Positions 16,740 to 25,216 of a stretch of 40,222 bases of DNA are shown in pieces; the first letter of the stretch is position 1, and each line of letters opens with the position of its first letter. Origin of the DNA: a virus; the IMG/VR virus record IMGVR_UViG_3300049855_000248, positions 1-40,222 of that record. The stretch is one strand, 5' to 3'. The notes under the pieces are model-generated. The model saw only the letters and a program-made list of their open reading frames with translations. It had not been told where the DNA came from and ran no database searches. The position numbers and the translations under genes were made by a program.

Positions 16740-17282
16740 AGAGACCTCTTTATGGTTATCGTGAATTGCGCAGGTAGGGCCTGCGCGTCCTTTGTCTACT
16801 AGAGCAACGTGATTGCCCCGTATATTAAATTGCTTCCCTCTGCCATCACCTATTTCTGCGCATTCCACATCGTATCCGCAAGAAACCTCTCGCAGGCCAC
16901 TCTTGACCATAGATATCGCGCGCGCATCCGTAATTAGTAATTCTGCAATCAACTTGTCACTAGCTACGCCATTGCCGCGGCGTACGTTCTGCACAACACC
17001 AACGCTTAATTCTTTCCAGTTATCAGGTGTGACAAAATCATTGGGGTGGCCTATCGTGACTGGCTTGCCTTCGAAAGATGCAATAGTTTCTTCTGCGAAC
17101 AATTCTTCTTCGTCTCGAGAGACAAGAACCGTTCCCGTTCTTCCACCAGTAATAGACGGGGTTTCTTCGTTTAGGTATTCTAAATAGCCGGTGCGCGTAA
17201 TGGCGACTTCCTTACACAGCAGGAAGCCTTCCGGTGTTTCACTAATATTTTCGCTGATTTGATTAGTAGTGTAATAACGCAT
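16014..17282 (-). CDS. Prohead protease-scaffold, DUF2213 family
   Basis: This 422-residue protein has an N-terminal DUF2213 domain (residues about 1-175) and a charged, helical C-terminal part. Candidate catalytic positions are His79 in GKPVTIGHP and Ser134 in LREVSCGYD, the spacing expected for U35-type phage proteases. NHVALVDKGRAG closes the domain. The enzyme would remove scaffold and trim head proteins during maturation. It lies between the minor head and decoration genes. An internal start at codon 182 may give a separate scaffold. Confidence 0.86.
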   Translation of the reverse strand: MRYYTTNQISENISETPEGFLLCKEVAITRTGYLEYLNEETPSITGGRTGTVLVSRDEEELFAEETIASFEGKPVTIGHPNDFVTPDNWKELSVGVVQNVRRGNGVASDKLIAELLITDARAISMVKSGLREVSCGYDVECAEIGDGRGKQFNIRGNHVALVDKGRAGPTCAIHDNHKEVSMYKKLTEKLKSSISKTIDQALEVAGVIEDENKDMASESKDMQTAMMERIEALDARIAKLEGIKDICEPEEDKESKIGDNATVTPDAVEGDNIEAMLSKIEESILQVRQMVGGNNSAIQEDVADGTVAIDAETISRAEILAPNIARDKDIMRNALKAAYATVDGRSVIDTLNAGHAVTLDSGDDLTTIFIAASELLKVKRSNTLVDSKTFDASNNPLKGGGNMTADKLNEMHAKFWAKKAAL

Positions 17283-17303
17283 CAGTTCCTCTAGGGAAAA
17301 ATA

Positions 17304-18080
17304 TTAATCCTCTGGCAATACGGGCTCCCCGTAACACCTACAGTTATATATTTCCCCAGGATGAGTAGTTGTCCCGTCACTTAAAGTAGGAGGATTGTTC
17401 CAACTAAAGACTTCTCCATTTACTTCTTCGTGACTTTCTCTTACATCAGCGTCCCCCATTGTTCTCCACGTGTATTGTTCTGATCCAATACTTAATGCAC
17501 GCGATCGATTAATGGTGGTATTACTTTTTGCGACTTCAGTTCTTGCAATTAACATTGCACGACTTTCTGTCACGTTAGTTGTATTTAACAACTCCCTTTG
17601 TACCACATCTGCACGACTTCCGTCAAGTGCTGCTTCAAGTGCTAATTTTTGCGCCCTTCTTCCTGCGTCTATGGGTAAGGATTTTATAAGAGTAACCTGC
17701 TCATTGAGCAACTGTTGGGCTATCATTCCAGTAGGCGTAGAGTATACTTCTTGACGTAATGATCTGCCTAGTTTTTTTGCTGTTTCTTCCCACGCCCGCC
17801 TGTTTCGTGCGTTCGTTTGTCTGATCATGTCAAAACTCTTTCTTGTCGCCCATGGCGTAATGATCTTTGAATAATCCTCAAGCGATTTCATCATCGCGCT
17901 TTCGTCAATTATTTGCACACCATCAATATGAGACTCTACAAGCTGTCCACTCGTTCTTGCAACTTTCCGCAACTCTCTTCCAAATTGTTTTTCTATAGCA
18001 CTACTAACCGCAAAACTACTTCTACGTTTCCTTGCATCAAAGGTTAGTGCCCTTATAGAAAGGTTACAACTGCATATCAT
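17304..18080 (-). CDS. Minor head protein, Mu gpF-like
   Basis: The 258-residue protein ends with the Phage_Mu_F signature: LIARTEVAKSNTTINRSRAL, WRTMGDADVRESHEEVNGEV, then NPPTLSDGTTTHPGEIYNCR and CYGEPVLPED. The His and clustered Cys residues suggest a metal-binding site. The N-terminal part is helical. The start overlaps the end of the portal gene by 17 bases. Family members are head morphogenesis proteins present in few copies near the portal. Confidence 0.88.
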   Translation of the reverse strand: MICSCNLSIRALTFDARKRRSSFAVSSAIEKQFGRELRKVARTSGQLVESHIDGVQIIDESAMMKSLEDYSKIITPWATRKSFDMIRQTNARNRRAWEETAKKLGRSLRQEVYSTPTGMIAQQLLNEQVTLIKSLPIDAGRRAQKLALEAALDGSRADVVQRELLNTTNVTESRAMLIARTEVAKSNTTINRSRALSIGSEQYTWRTMGDADVRESHEEVNGEVFSWNNPPTLSDGTTTHPGEIYNCRCYGEPVLPED

Positions 18081-19500
18081 TTTCTACGGCTTCCTCTTGC
18101 AATGTTTCATCAGTAGGAAGCGGCGGCTCTTCTTCTGCCTCCTCTATTTGCTCATCGGTGATATTAGTAAATAACCCCGTCACACGACTTGCAAGACGCA
18201 GCTCCTTCATTGCCGTCGCAGTATCTATAACACCACTATCCAGCGCACCAAGTATACTTTCAGTTGTCGTTTTCCCTATATTGGCCTTATCGACTGCCGA
18301 CATTTGCCATAATGACACAAAATCAAATTCTAGGTCCTCTGGCATCTGTTCACCATATGTTGAAGCGTAAATAACAGGATTAAGCTTCGATATTCCGGCC
18401 CTTAGATTACTTTCCTGCTCAGAATTAATATGATCATAGTAATTACGCCAGTCACTTTCGCCAGAAGAATTAAGACCCGCGGGGGCCTGTCCGAACAATC
18501 TAACGAGCGGCGTTCTTGAGGCGCCGGCTAATTGTTGCCCGAATTGGGTTATAATATCTGTAAGACCAGAAAAGCCATAAGATGTCGTTTCATATTCATC
18601 TTGTTTGTCCAGAATAGTTAGGCCCGCATTCGATTGCCAATATCGCATCGTTTCGAAAGAATTCATAAGGTTTTCTGTAATCTTACCACCGGCTGATATC
18701 GCATCACGCAATCCGTCCACACGAATAATATTTAACCGCGCCTTATCTACGAGATTTGCCGTATTCATAGTAGCATTATCGAATGCAACCAGCCTGTCGT
18801 TTAGGCGCTCTATTATGGACGCCCCCCATAGCTCCTGACTGATTGCCTGAAAAAATGGTAGCTGTGTACCTATTTGTCGTATAACGCGAGAATGGTGTAC
18901 GTTAATAGAACCCGCAAGTTTCGTTTCGTTATTACCAGTCTTATAGTAATCCTGCGACGTTATAATTCTGTAATAGGCAGGCAATCCTATATCATAACCG
19001 CTCTGTATTAGGTTGTTTAGATCGGGCTGTAACTGCCATCTATCATATACCGCAAGCCCTTTAAATTGCCCTTTTGCAACTGTACTAGGGTCAAGTGTAG
19101 TCGCCATGTCATGCCCTTCTATTTGCATCACAGCGATCGCGCCACCATATAATCTTGCCCATCTAATAGTATCGGCCATGCTTTCCCATATCCTCAAGTT
19201 GCTGTATGCCGCATATATCTTATCGAGCTTATCAGCAGCAATATTAGATCGTAGCGTTATGCCAGCACGGCACATATCATCAGCTATGCTATCAACAATA
19301 GCGCCAACAATCCACGAACCGCGATATTGGGCCTCAAGCATCCTGTTATTGTTTGTAAGGTTATTAAAAATATATCCTGATTGTGATAGTGTGTTATTTG
19401 CCCCCACACCCACCCTTTGCATAAAGTTTGCGAAACTATCCGCTGCCATATGCGCTTTATTCTTCGTCTTGCTTTTCGCATTACTATCTTTGTTTTTCAT
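18064..19500 (-). CDS. Portal protein, DUF1073 type
   Basis: I start at ATG 19500, which overlaps the terminase stop (TGATG) and has GGGAG upstream. The 478-residue product contains YRGSWIVGAIVDSIADDMCR, RWARLYGGAIAVMQIEGHDM, INVHHSRVIRQIG and DIITQFGQQLAGASRTPLVR followed by LFGQAPAGLNSSGESDWRNY. These are the landmarks of DUF1073/SPP1-like portals. It forms the dodecameric DNA gate at one vertex. The C-terminal tail is acidic (EEAEEEPPLPTDE). Confidence 0.92.
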   Translation of the reverse strand: MKNKDSNAKSKTKNKAHMAADSFANFMQRVGVGANNTLSQSGYIFNNLTNNNRMLEAQYRGSWIVGAIVDSIADDMCRAGITLRSNIAADKLDKIYAAYSNLRIWESMADTIRWARLYGGAIAVMQIEGHDMATTLDPSTVAKGQFKGLAVYDRWQLQPDLNNLIQSGYDIGLPAYYRIITSQDYYKTGNNETKLAGSINVHHSRVIRQIGTQLPFFQAISQELWGASIIERLNDRLVAFDNATMNTANLVDKARLNIIRVDGLRDAISAGGKITENLMNSFETMRYWQSNAGLTILDKQDEYETTSYGFSGLTDIITQFGQQLAGASRTPLVRLFGQAPAGLNSSGESDWRNYYDHINSEQESNLRAGISKLNPVIYASTYGEQMPEDLEFDFVSLWQMSAVDKANIGKTTTESILGALDSGVIDTATAMKELRLASRVTGLFTNITDEQIEEAEEEPPLPTDETLQEEAVENDMQL

Positions 19501-20897
19501 CAAAAGTTCTCCCATTGCCTTATCTTGTTATTTGCAAGCATAATGTTAACAGCATCAATCATAGGATCAATCTGGTCATCGTGCATATGTGTGTTATCAG
19601 GTGTGAAGCTTTCACACTCGGCAAGGAAGTCACTGGTAAATGGCGCATCTTCTGGTACGCATACCAGTCCAGCTTCAATGTAGCTTAGCACATCAAGCAC
19701 TCGTGTCAATTTGTCTTTAGTACGCATAACACCCTTGATTGGTATATTTCCATTGCGCTGTATCTTTTGTATTATGCCAGTACCACTATTAGCCTCCTCG
19801 ACATAGAACGTCCTTAGCTGCCCGCCATCTCTTATACTCATATGTTTCATCCAGAAAGATACGGCAACCCTTTCGAGTTCCGGTATTTCCCACTTGTTGC
19901 GCAACATATCGAGTAGATATATCTTACCGTCATCACCAAAACCCCAACATTGGAAGACAGAATAGTCGTTGTGCTCCTTTGTTTTGCTTGCGGTATCCGC
20001 TGTTACTATGCGATATTTTATGAGTGGCGCTACTTTATATGTTCTGAACCAGCGTCTTTTTATAATATTTCCACCTAATATAATCGGTTGCTGTAAATAT
20101 TGTCCTGCGAATATATAAGAATTGGCCTTCTCAAGCCTTCTTAATTTCTCTAGGGGGAATTGATCCGGCCAAAAAGATTCTCCTAGTTCATTGATGGCCG
20201 GAATACTAACATGATGCCATTGTTGACCATTACCACCATTTAACAAGTAACCAGCTAAGTCATTATCATGCAACCGTTGCATAATAATAATTATAGGCGT
20301 CTTCGGTGAGTTCCTCCTATGTTCCATAGTGTTGGAAAACCATTCGATGACATTCTGCCTCATGATGGCGGAAAGGGCTTCGTCTGCTTTATGTGGATCA
20401 TCAATGATGATTGCCCCCCCGAATGTATCACGCATCTTTCCAGCGCCGTATCCGGTGATCGTTCCTCCTGCACCGGCGGCGTATACTATCCCCCCCTCCT
20501 CTGTTCTAAATTCATCTTTTGCGTTAGAATCACCCTTAAATCTTGGCTTCCCAAATATTTCTAAGTACCTCTCATGTTGCATGATTGATCGCGCTTGATA
20601 GGTGTTAGTAGTTGCCAATCTATGAGAATATGACGCATGAATAAACTCACTATCCGGCCAGTTGCCCATGCACCACGCTATGAAATTAATAACAGCAAAT
20701 TCTGTTTTGCCTGATCGTGGAGGAATCGTAATAATTAGTTCAGTAATTTCACCAATAACCACCCTTTCAAGGGCATTACATATTGTAACTTGATGAGAGT
20801 TTCCCTTCATCACAGTCCCCTTTCGGGCCTCAAACATTTTATTTGTGAAAGTCAATAGATCGGTACGACAGCTTACTATTTCATCAGTCGTTAACAT
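19500..20897 (-). CDS. Terminase large subunit
   Basis: This 465-residue protein has both terminase domains. The ATPase has Walker A at residues 59-66 (PPRSGKTE) and Walker B at about 162-168 (AIIIDDP). The C-terminal nuclease has acidic residues in IVTADTASKTKEHND (Asp301, Asp311) and in DDQIDPMIDAVN near residue 450. It pumps and cuts concatemeric DNA into the prohead through the portal. Its start overlaps the small-subunit gene by 14 bases. Confidence 0.95.
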   Translation of the reverse strand: MLTTDEIVSCRTDLLTFTNKMFEARKGTVMKGNSHQVTICNALERVVIGEITELIITIPPRSGKTEFAVINFIAWCMGNWPDSEFIHASYSHRLATTNTYQARSIMQHERYLEIFGKPRFKGDSNAKDEFRTEEGGIVYAAGAGGTITGYGAGKMRDTFGGAIIIDDPHKADEALSAIMRQNVIEWFSNTMEHRRNSPKTPIIIIMQRLHDNDLAGYLLNGGNGQQWHHVSIPAINELGESFWPDQFPLEKLRRLEKANSYIFAGQYLQQPIILGGNIIKRRWFRTYKVAPLIKYRIVTADTASKTKEHNDYSVFQCWGFGDDGKIYLLDMLRNKWEIPELERVAVSFWMKHMSIRDGGQLRTFYVEEANSGTGIIQKIQRNGNIPIKGVMRTKDKLTRVLDVLSYIEAGLVCVPEDAPFTSDFLAECESFTPDNTHMHDDQIDPMIDAVNIMLANNKIRQWENF

Positions 20898-21339
20898 ACT
20901 TCCTCTTTATGGCCTCTAGTATAATATCGCCGTTACAAGGGCTCATCGTTCCGTCAGGAGAGGTGTGCTCCACTTTTGATTCTTGTACTGGCCTGCCATA
21001 GCGACGATCCCAGATTTTATCTAATATTCCAACATCACCTTTTTTTACCGCATCGTGGAATGCCTTTGCTATTAATTTAACGAATATAGGCTTATCTTTA
21101 TCAAGCCATATGCTCTCCAGTTCTTCGCGACTCTTTTCAGAAAGGCTGTCAATAATAGCAAATTTTTGTTCTTTATTAAGGGCAACCTTATAATCGTCCC
21201 CTGTAAGCTCCTTTATTTGCTTCCAAACACTACTGCGCTTCCCCCGCGTCCTTGGCTGCCTATCTTTTGAAAATCTAGTATGCTTAGGAGGGCGGCAATT
21301 TCCAACCTCATAGTCTTTTTTCTCTTTCGTATCGCTCAT
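20884..21339 (-). CDS. Terminase small subunit (DUF5681-like)
   Basis: This 151-residue basic protein has an N-terminal PPKHTRFSKDRQPRTRGKRS motif of the DUF5681 type. It is followed by helical segments (LDKDKPIFVKLIAKAFHDAV, LDKIWDRRYGRPVQE). It directly precedes and overlaps the large subunit gene. Small subunits recognise the packaging site and regulate the motor. The assignment rests on the motif and gene position. Confidence 0.83.
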   Translation of the reverse strand: MSDTKEKKDYEVGNCRPPKHTRFSKDRQPRTRGKRSSVWKQIKELTGDDYKVALNKEQKFAIIDSLSEKSREELESIWLDKDKPIFVKLIAKAFHDAVKKGDVGILDKIWDRRYGRPVQESKVEHTSPDGTMSPCNGDIILEAIKRKYVND

Positions 21340-21463
21340 ATACCACCTTCTTTATATAGTTGCTATTATGCTGATTCCCACACAGCATCGCGTTAAAGTA
21401 TTCTTCAAAAGCAATGAATAAGAAATCATCGCCTATTTTATCCTTTAGTTTCTCGTAACTCAT
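21308..21463 (-). CDS. Small hypothetical protein upstream of terminase
   Basis: I choose ATG 21463 (MSYEKLKDKIGDDFLFIAFE), with AGGA about 10 bases upstream; this gives 51 residues. It overlaps the methyltransferase end by 26 bases and the small terminase start by about 32 bases. The helical, charged product (NYIKKVVYERYEREKRL) resembles no family I know. Tight coupling suggests a real late gene, but the size leaves doubt. Confidence 0.5.
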   Translation of the reverse strand: MSYEKLKDKIGDDFLFIAFEEYFNAMLCGNQHNSNYIKKVVYERYEREKRL

Positions 21464-22652
21464 TATAGGTTTGTCCTGTTGATTCAAGAGTTGCCTTCTT
21501 ACCAGCATAATTTTGCCAGCGGTTAATAATTACGTCACAGTATTTTTCATCTAATTCCATCATGAAACACTTGCGATTTGTTTTTTCACAGGCAATCAAA
21601 GTGCTTCCTGAGCCACCGAATCCGTCATAACAACTTCTAAATTCAAAATCTTTAAAAATATCAACAAATAAGCCCACAGGTTTTTGTGTTGGATGCACCC
21701 TAGTGGAACCCTCTGTTTTGTGGTCGCCCTTCCGACTCGCGCCATTCCATAACCACCGATACAATCTAGCAGCAGAATTATTTGAACACCACGCCAATTC
21801 TATATCCGCAAATTTCGTTTCACCATTCTCCTTATCCCACACTAGCCAGCACATTGACCGCTCCAAAAAATCAGTGAAGTAATTACCGCCCCATATTATG
21901 AAATCCTCAAAACCGTAACCGACACAAGTGTTATAGAAATCTCTTGCAGTATCTGTTGTATCATCGTTGAGAACCGGCGAATAGGCTTTTGCAGGTATTG
22001 GATCGTTACTTATCAAACTAGTAGTTCTAGAATTGCTCCCCCCTCCTACTTTATTATTTCTAACAATACTTATCCCATAAGGCGGATCAGTAAAAACCAT
22101 ATCAGCCTTTGCGCCATTCATCAGCTTTTCGACATCGTTCATCATTGTCGAATCACCGCACATAAGCTTATGTTCTCCAAGCAACCAAATATCACCACGC
22201 TTAGTTACGGTCTTTTCTGGCTCACTAGGGACTTCGTCTTCGTCAGTAAGTCCTACGAATTCTTCATCTAGTATACCAAACTCCTCTTTCTCAAATCCCC
22301 AATCAAGCAACTCGTCTTGTTCAAATAAATTTGCAAGCATGTCAAAGTCCCATTCGCCGGCGGTGTTCTTGTTAAGCCTAATAAGAAGCTCTTCTACCTC
22401 TTTTTCGGAAAGCAGGCGCTCTGGTACTCGCACATCTATCTCACTCTCTCCTGTAGACTTTAAATATTCGATTCTGGCATGCCCACCAATTATAACGTTG
22501 TCTTTGTTGACAATTACCGGATCAGCTACGCCGAATTTGTCTATAGACTTGCCAAGATCAGCCAGTCCTTTCTTTGTAAACCTACGCGGATTCTTACTAT
22601 GTGGCTTTAAATCATCTATCTTGCGCCTTTCTGCAAACCATTCTATGGCCAT
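21438..22652 (-). CDS. ParB-like nuclease domain fused to a DNA methyltransferase
   Basis: The start is ATG 22652, with GGGAG just upstream, giving 404 residues. Residues about 10-100 form a ParB/sulfiredoxin-like domain (LKPHSKNPRRFTKKGL, NVIIGGHARIEYLKS). Residues 155-390 form an amino-methyltransferase with DPPYG at 189-193, HPTQKP at 320-325 and FGGSGST at 345-351. DPPY before the FxGxG motif indicates the beta-class order (CcrM-like). It methylates adenine or cytosine N, probably to protect or mark phage DNA. It is the first gene of the late operon, next to terminase. Confidence 0.92.
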   Translation of the reverse strand: MAIEWFAERRKIDDLKPHSKNPRRFTKKGLADLGKSIDKFGVADPVIVNKDNVIIGGHARIEYLKSTGESEIDVRVPERLLSEKEVEELLIRLNKNTAGEWDFDMLANLFEQDELLDWGFEKEEFGILDEEFVGLTDEDEVPSEPEKTVTKRGDIWLLGEHKLMCGDSTMMNDVEKLMNGAKADMVFTDPPYGISIVRNNKVGGGSNSRTTSLISNDPIPAKAYSPVLNDDTTDTARDFYNTCVGYGFEDFIIWGGNYFTDFLERSMCWLVWDKENGETKFADIELAWCSNNSAARLYRWLWNGASRKGDHKTEGSTRVHPTQKPVGLFVDIFKDFEFRSCYDGFGGSGSTLIACEKTNRKCFMMELDEKYCDVIINRWQNYAGKKATLESTGQTYNELRETKG

Positions 22653-22685
22653 ATTTTCTCCCGTTAAGTGTTTTATAACTCCCGT

Positions 22686-22714
22686 AGTATACACCACATC
22701 GTTATATTAGGCAA
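22686..22714 (-). promoter_or_regulatory. Probable late promoter, leftward
   Basis: On the minus strand TTGCCT (22709-22714) and TATACT (22686-22691) are separated by 17 bases, a sigma70-like pair. It lies about 35 bases upstream of the methyltransferase start and could drive the long structural operon. A weak -35 fits activation by a phage factor, but no activator is identified. Confidence 0.45.
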
Positions 22715-22753
22715 GCAACCATCTATTATCACTATGCAATCATAATATAAGTA

Positions 22754-22782
22754 TTGATGCTGTGAAAGTATTGGTGTATTTA
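22754..22782 (+). promoter_or_regulatory. Probable promoter of the head-spike cassette
   Basis: TTGATG (22754-22759) and TATTTA (22777-22782) are 17 bases apart, about 45 bases before the start at 22827. It is divergent from the late promoter, so both structural transcripts arise from the same 130-base intergenic region. Confidence 0.4.
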
Positions 22783-22826
22783 CATATTACTTGCCATATA
22801 CCAATCCTATTATTGGAGCTTTCCCT

Positions 22827-23105
22827 ATGGCAGCTGATACTAATTATTCCACCTTAAATAGAACCCTTGAAGGTCCACCATCCAAAGCAATCGTTATAAC
22901 TCCTAACGATTCTACTGATATAATTCCAGACAAACCAATACGATATTTTATGGTTGGGGCCACTGGCGATCTTTCGGTAATATTACAAGACGACACAAAC
23001 CCCGTTACATTAACTGGTCTAATAGCTGGTATTCAATACTACTTCATGGTCAAGCGCATAAGAGCAACAAACACAACCGCAACTGGCATAATTGGGTTCT
23101 ATTAA
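22827..23105 (+). CDS. Head-spike base protein, RCAP_Rcc01079-like
   Basis: The start is ATG 22827, with GGAG about 9 bases upstream. The 92-residue product reads GPPSKAIVITPNDSTDIIPD, then PIRYFMVGATGDLSVILQDD, then VKRIRATNTTATGIIGFY. This matches the small spike-base family known from the Rhodobacter capsulatus gene transfer agent and many alphaproteobacterial phages (recalled pattern: AxxITPSDSTDL ... GxTGDL ... VTRVxATGTTA). In the GTA this protein attaches a fibre to head vertices. Its stop overlaps the next start (TAATG), as expected for a base-fibre pair. Confidence 0.75.
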   Translation: MAADTNYSTLNRTLEGPPSKAIVITPNDSTDIIPDKPIRYFMVGATGDLSVILQDDTNPVTLTGLIAGIQYYFMVKRIRATNTTATGIIGFY

Positions 23106-24277
23106 TGTTCTATAAAGGCGTCCCACATATGCACCAAGCGGCTGGCGCTATACAATCCGCGCCAGAACCACTTCCATTTATCTCTACTTGGAAGACAGAT
23201 AATCCAGGAGTGACTGCGTCAACACTGATAAAATTACCTACCGATCCTGCAGGAGTCTATAATGCAACTATCGACTGGGGTGATGGTAATCAATCAACTA
23301 TAACCCAATGGAATATCAATAATGTTCATACATATGCAGTTGCTGGTATATATACCGTAACTATTACTGGCATATTTACGGGATTTAACTTTTCTGGAGG
23401 TGGGGATAGAAGAAAGTTATTAAATATATCGCAATTTGGTATCCTAAGGCTAGGAGATGATGGCTATGGAAGATATTTTGAACGATGCAACAATCTTACA
23501 ATTACAGCAACCGATCCACTTGACCTAACTGGAATCACAACTTTATTCAAAGCTTTCGCATTTTGCTCATCGTTAACAGCAGCGCCAGGCGTTGCCATCA
23601 CGAACACCTCAAATATTATTGATTTTGGAAGTGCGTTTGAATCATGCCCTTTATTTAATGAGAATATTGGCAACTGGGATGTTTCTTCTGGTATTGAATT
23701 TTCAAATATGTTTTATGAATGCGCTAATTTCAATCAGAATCTAAATAATTGGAACGTTTCTTCTGCAACTAAAATAGATGGCATGTTTCTAGGTTGTCAT
23801 GTTTTTAATTCACCATTATCTAATTGGGATGTATCGAACGTTACTACTTTCGATAGCACCTTTGTAGAATGCTTTGCATTTAATCAACCTTTAGATATGT
23901 GGGATGTAGGCAATGGCAACAACTTTTATGCAATGTTTCTTGATTGCCATATTTTTGATCAATATTTAGGCTCATGGAATGTAAGTAATGGTACTCTATT
24001 TGGATTTATGTTTTATAATGCATATTTATTTAAGGGGGTTGATTTGGGAAACTGGAATATTACTGAAATGCAGAGTGCACAGTCAATGTTCCAGAATGTT
24101 ACTTTACCAACAGCAAATTACAATTCTATTTTGATAGGTTGGGCGGCTCAAGTTGTTGAAACTAATGTTTTATTCCATGGTGGCAATTCGCAATATTCTG
24201 CTGCTGCCGTCAGTGCGCGCTCAACTCTTGTTATTACATATACCTGGACAATAATAGATGGCGGCATTGCGCCATAA
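23105..24277 (+). CDS. Probable head-spike fibre with PKD-like and BspA/DUF285 repeats
   Basis: This 390-residue protein has an N-terminal linker, a PKD-like domain at about 52-90 (ATIDWGDGNQS, HTYAVAGIYTVTITG) and a DUF285/BspA surface-repeat domain at about 175-330. Six repeats begin at W191, W216, W241, W266, W291 and W317, an almost exact 25-residue period with consensus xWDVSxxTxFxxMFxxCxxF. No signal peptide is seen. The start overlaps the stop of the spike-base gene. DUF285 repeats are known from surface and adhesion proteins, so it is probably the receptor- or glycan-binding fibre of that spike. Adhesin function is inferred. Confidence 0.75.
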   Translation: MFYKGVPHMHQAAGAIQSAPEPLPFISTWKTDNPGVTASTLIKLPTDPAGVYNATIDWGDGNQSTITQWNINNVHTYAVAGIYTVTITGIFTGFNFSGGGDRRKLLNISQFGILRLGDDGYGRYFERCNNLTITATDPLDLTGITTLFKAFAFCSSLTAAPGVAITNTSNIIDFGSAFESCPLFNENIGNWDVSSGIEFSNMFYECANFNQNLNNWNVSSATKIDGMFLGCHVFNSPLSNWDVSNVTTFDSTFVECFAFNQPLDMWDVGNGNNFYAMFLDCHIFDQYLGSWNVSNGTLFGFMFYNAYLFKGVDLGNWNITEMQSAQSMFQNVTLPTANYNSILIGWAAQVVETNVLFHGGNSQYSAAAVSARSTLVITYTWTIIDGGIAP

Positions 24278-24317
24278 GTTTTACTCCTTGCCATTAATTA
24301 TAAAAGGAGTCAATGGT

Positions 24318-24506
24318 ATGGAAGACTATATAGCAACTGATATTGTTTACGTTGTTTCTCATAACGGAAATGATGTTTATCATTTCACCAAATTATTATC
24401 AGGTAATCAAATAACAACTGGCCTACCATTCATGCAGATTTTTTTGACGCCAGAAGAAGCAATTGCTGTATTTCATGATAATATTTCTTTAGAATCTGTA
24501 GAATAA
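24318..24506 (+). CDS. Small hypothetical protein of the spike cassette
   Basis: The start at ATG 24318 has a strong AAAGGAGT site; upstream in-frame codons lie within the spike fibre gene. The 62-residue product (MEDYIATDIVYVVSHNGND, PFMQIFLTPEEAIAVFHDN) has no signal peptide or membrane segment. It is the last gene of the cassette. A chaperone or structural accessory is possible, but no family is recognised. Confidence 0.6.
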   Translation: MEDYIATDIVYVVSHNGNDVYHFTKLLSGNQITTGLPFMQIFLTPEEAIAVFHDNISLESVE

Positions 24507-24708
24507 TAAACGAGAGGCTCCGGTATTTAACTAGAACCCCTCGCTGATCTTGGTTAAGAACATAACCACCTTAAGTTATACCATAATCATTGGTTGAAGC
24601 CTATCTTTTATCTTCTTCCACTTCTTTTCTATAATACATCCTCTGTCACTTCTGCAATATATTCATTGTATCCAGCACGTTATTATAATACATATGTATT
24701 ACATCTAA
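24507..24708. other. Intergenic region between convergent operons
   Basis: No credible gene is seen. An imperfect hairpin (24517-24545, CGAGAGGCTCC against AACCCCTCG) follows the spike cassette but lacks a T tract. Two perfect palindromes lie near the leftward operon end: 16 bases at 24686-24701 (TAATACATATGTATTA) and 12 bases at 24703-24714 (ATCTAATTAGAT). They could act in transcript ending. Confidence 0.4.
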
Positions 24709-24987
24709 TTAGATATTATTTATAACCACGTCGAGATTCCACTCTCTGTGGCGATTCAGTTGCTCCTTTAACCGCCTAATATTAGGCAACGATTCCACCA
24801 CATCTTTGTCGAGAAGGTCATTATAATAGGCACATTTCCTTTTTAGTTCCTCATCAGAAAGCTTGCTAATTACCTCAAACACAAGCTCCCTCATGTCCTC
24901 TGGCAACGTATCAATGTCAAGCGCCGCCTGCGCAGGGTTTTTCATCTTTATATCTACCATTATTTTCTTCAACTTCTCATAGTTCAT
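24709..24987 (-). CDS. Small helical hypothetical protein
   Basis: The 92-residue product is charged and helical (MNYEKLKKIMVDIKMKNPAQ, LDIDTLPEDMRELVFEVISK, NIRRLKEQLNRHREWNLDV). GGAGG precedes the ATG, which overlaps the stop of the preceding 53-residue gene (ATGA). It is the last gene of the leftward accessory block. No family is recognised. Confidence 0.7.
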   Translation of the reverse strand: MNYEKLKKIMVDIKMKNPAQAALDIDTLPEDMRELVFEVISKLSDEELKRKCAYYNDLLDKDVVESLPNIRRLKEQLNRHREWNLDVVINNI

Positions 24988-25145
24988 AGTTCCTCCATTA
25001 GCTTCACAATATTTTGTTCAATGTCCATCTCGTAAATAGCAATTGAGCCACGACGATATATCTTTGCATCCTTCCTAGCTTTCTCAATTGTGTCATACAA
25101 ACGATCGCAAACATATTCCATATTTACTATACAATATTTCTTCAT
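24984..25145 (-). CDS. 53-residue hypothetical protein
   Basis: An open frame from ATG 25145 to TGA 24984 encodes MKKYCIVNMEYVCDRLYDTI followed by EKARKDAKIYRRGSIAIYEM. GAGG lies about 11 bases upstream and the stop overlaps the next ATG. Soluble and charged. No family is recognised, but coupling and a ribosome site support it. Confidence 0.62.
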   Translation of the reverse strand: MKKYCIVNMEYVCDRLYDTIEKARKDAKIYRRGSIAIYEMDIEQNIVKLMEEL

Positions 25146-25192
25146 ATAAGTCTTTTCCTCTTAAGTACCATATAGGTACAATATTAAATCGA

Positions 25193-25211
25193 ATTGAATA
25201 TGTGCTGTACC
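25193..25211. repeat. 19-base repeat, copy 1
   Basis: The 19 bases ATTGAATATGTGCTGTACC recur exactly at 25485-25503. Both copies sit just after the stop codon of a leftward gene and before the next ribosome site. Here a further inverted repeat (GTACCATATAGGTAC) lies nearby at about 25166-25180. Possibly a transcript-processing or regulatory element, or a trace of gene-block duplication. Confidence 0.6.
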
Positions 25212-25216
25212 CGTCC

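Noticed and set aside
24517-24545. Terminator after the spike cassette
   Set aside because: The stem has several mismatches and no T tract follows; it is noted only as part of the intergenic region.
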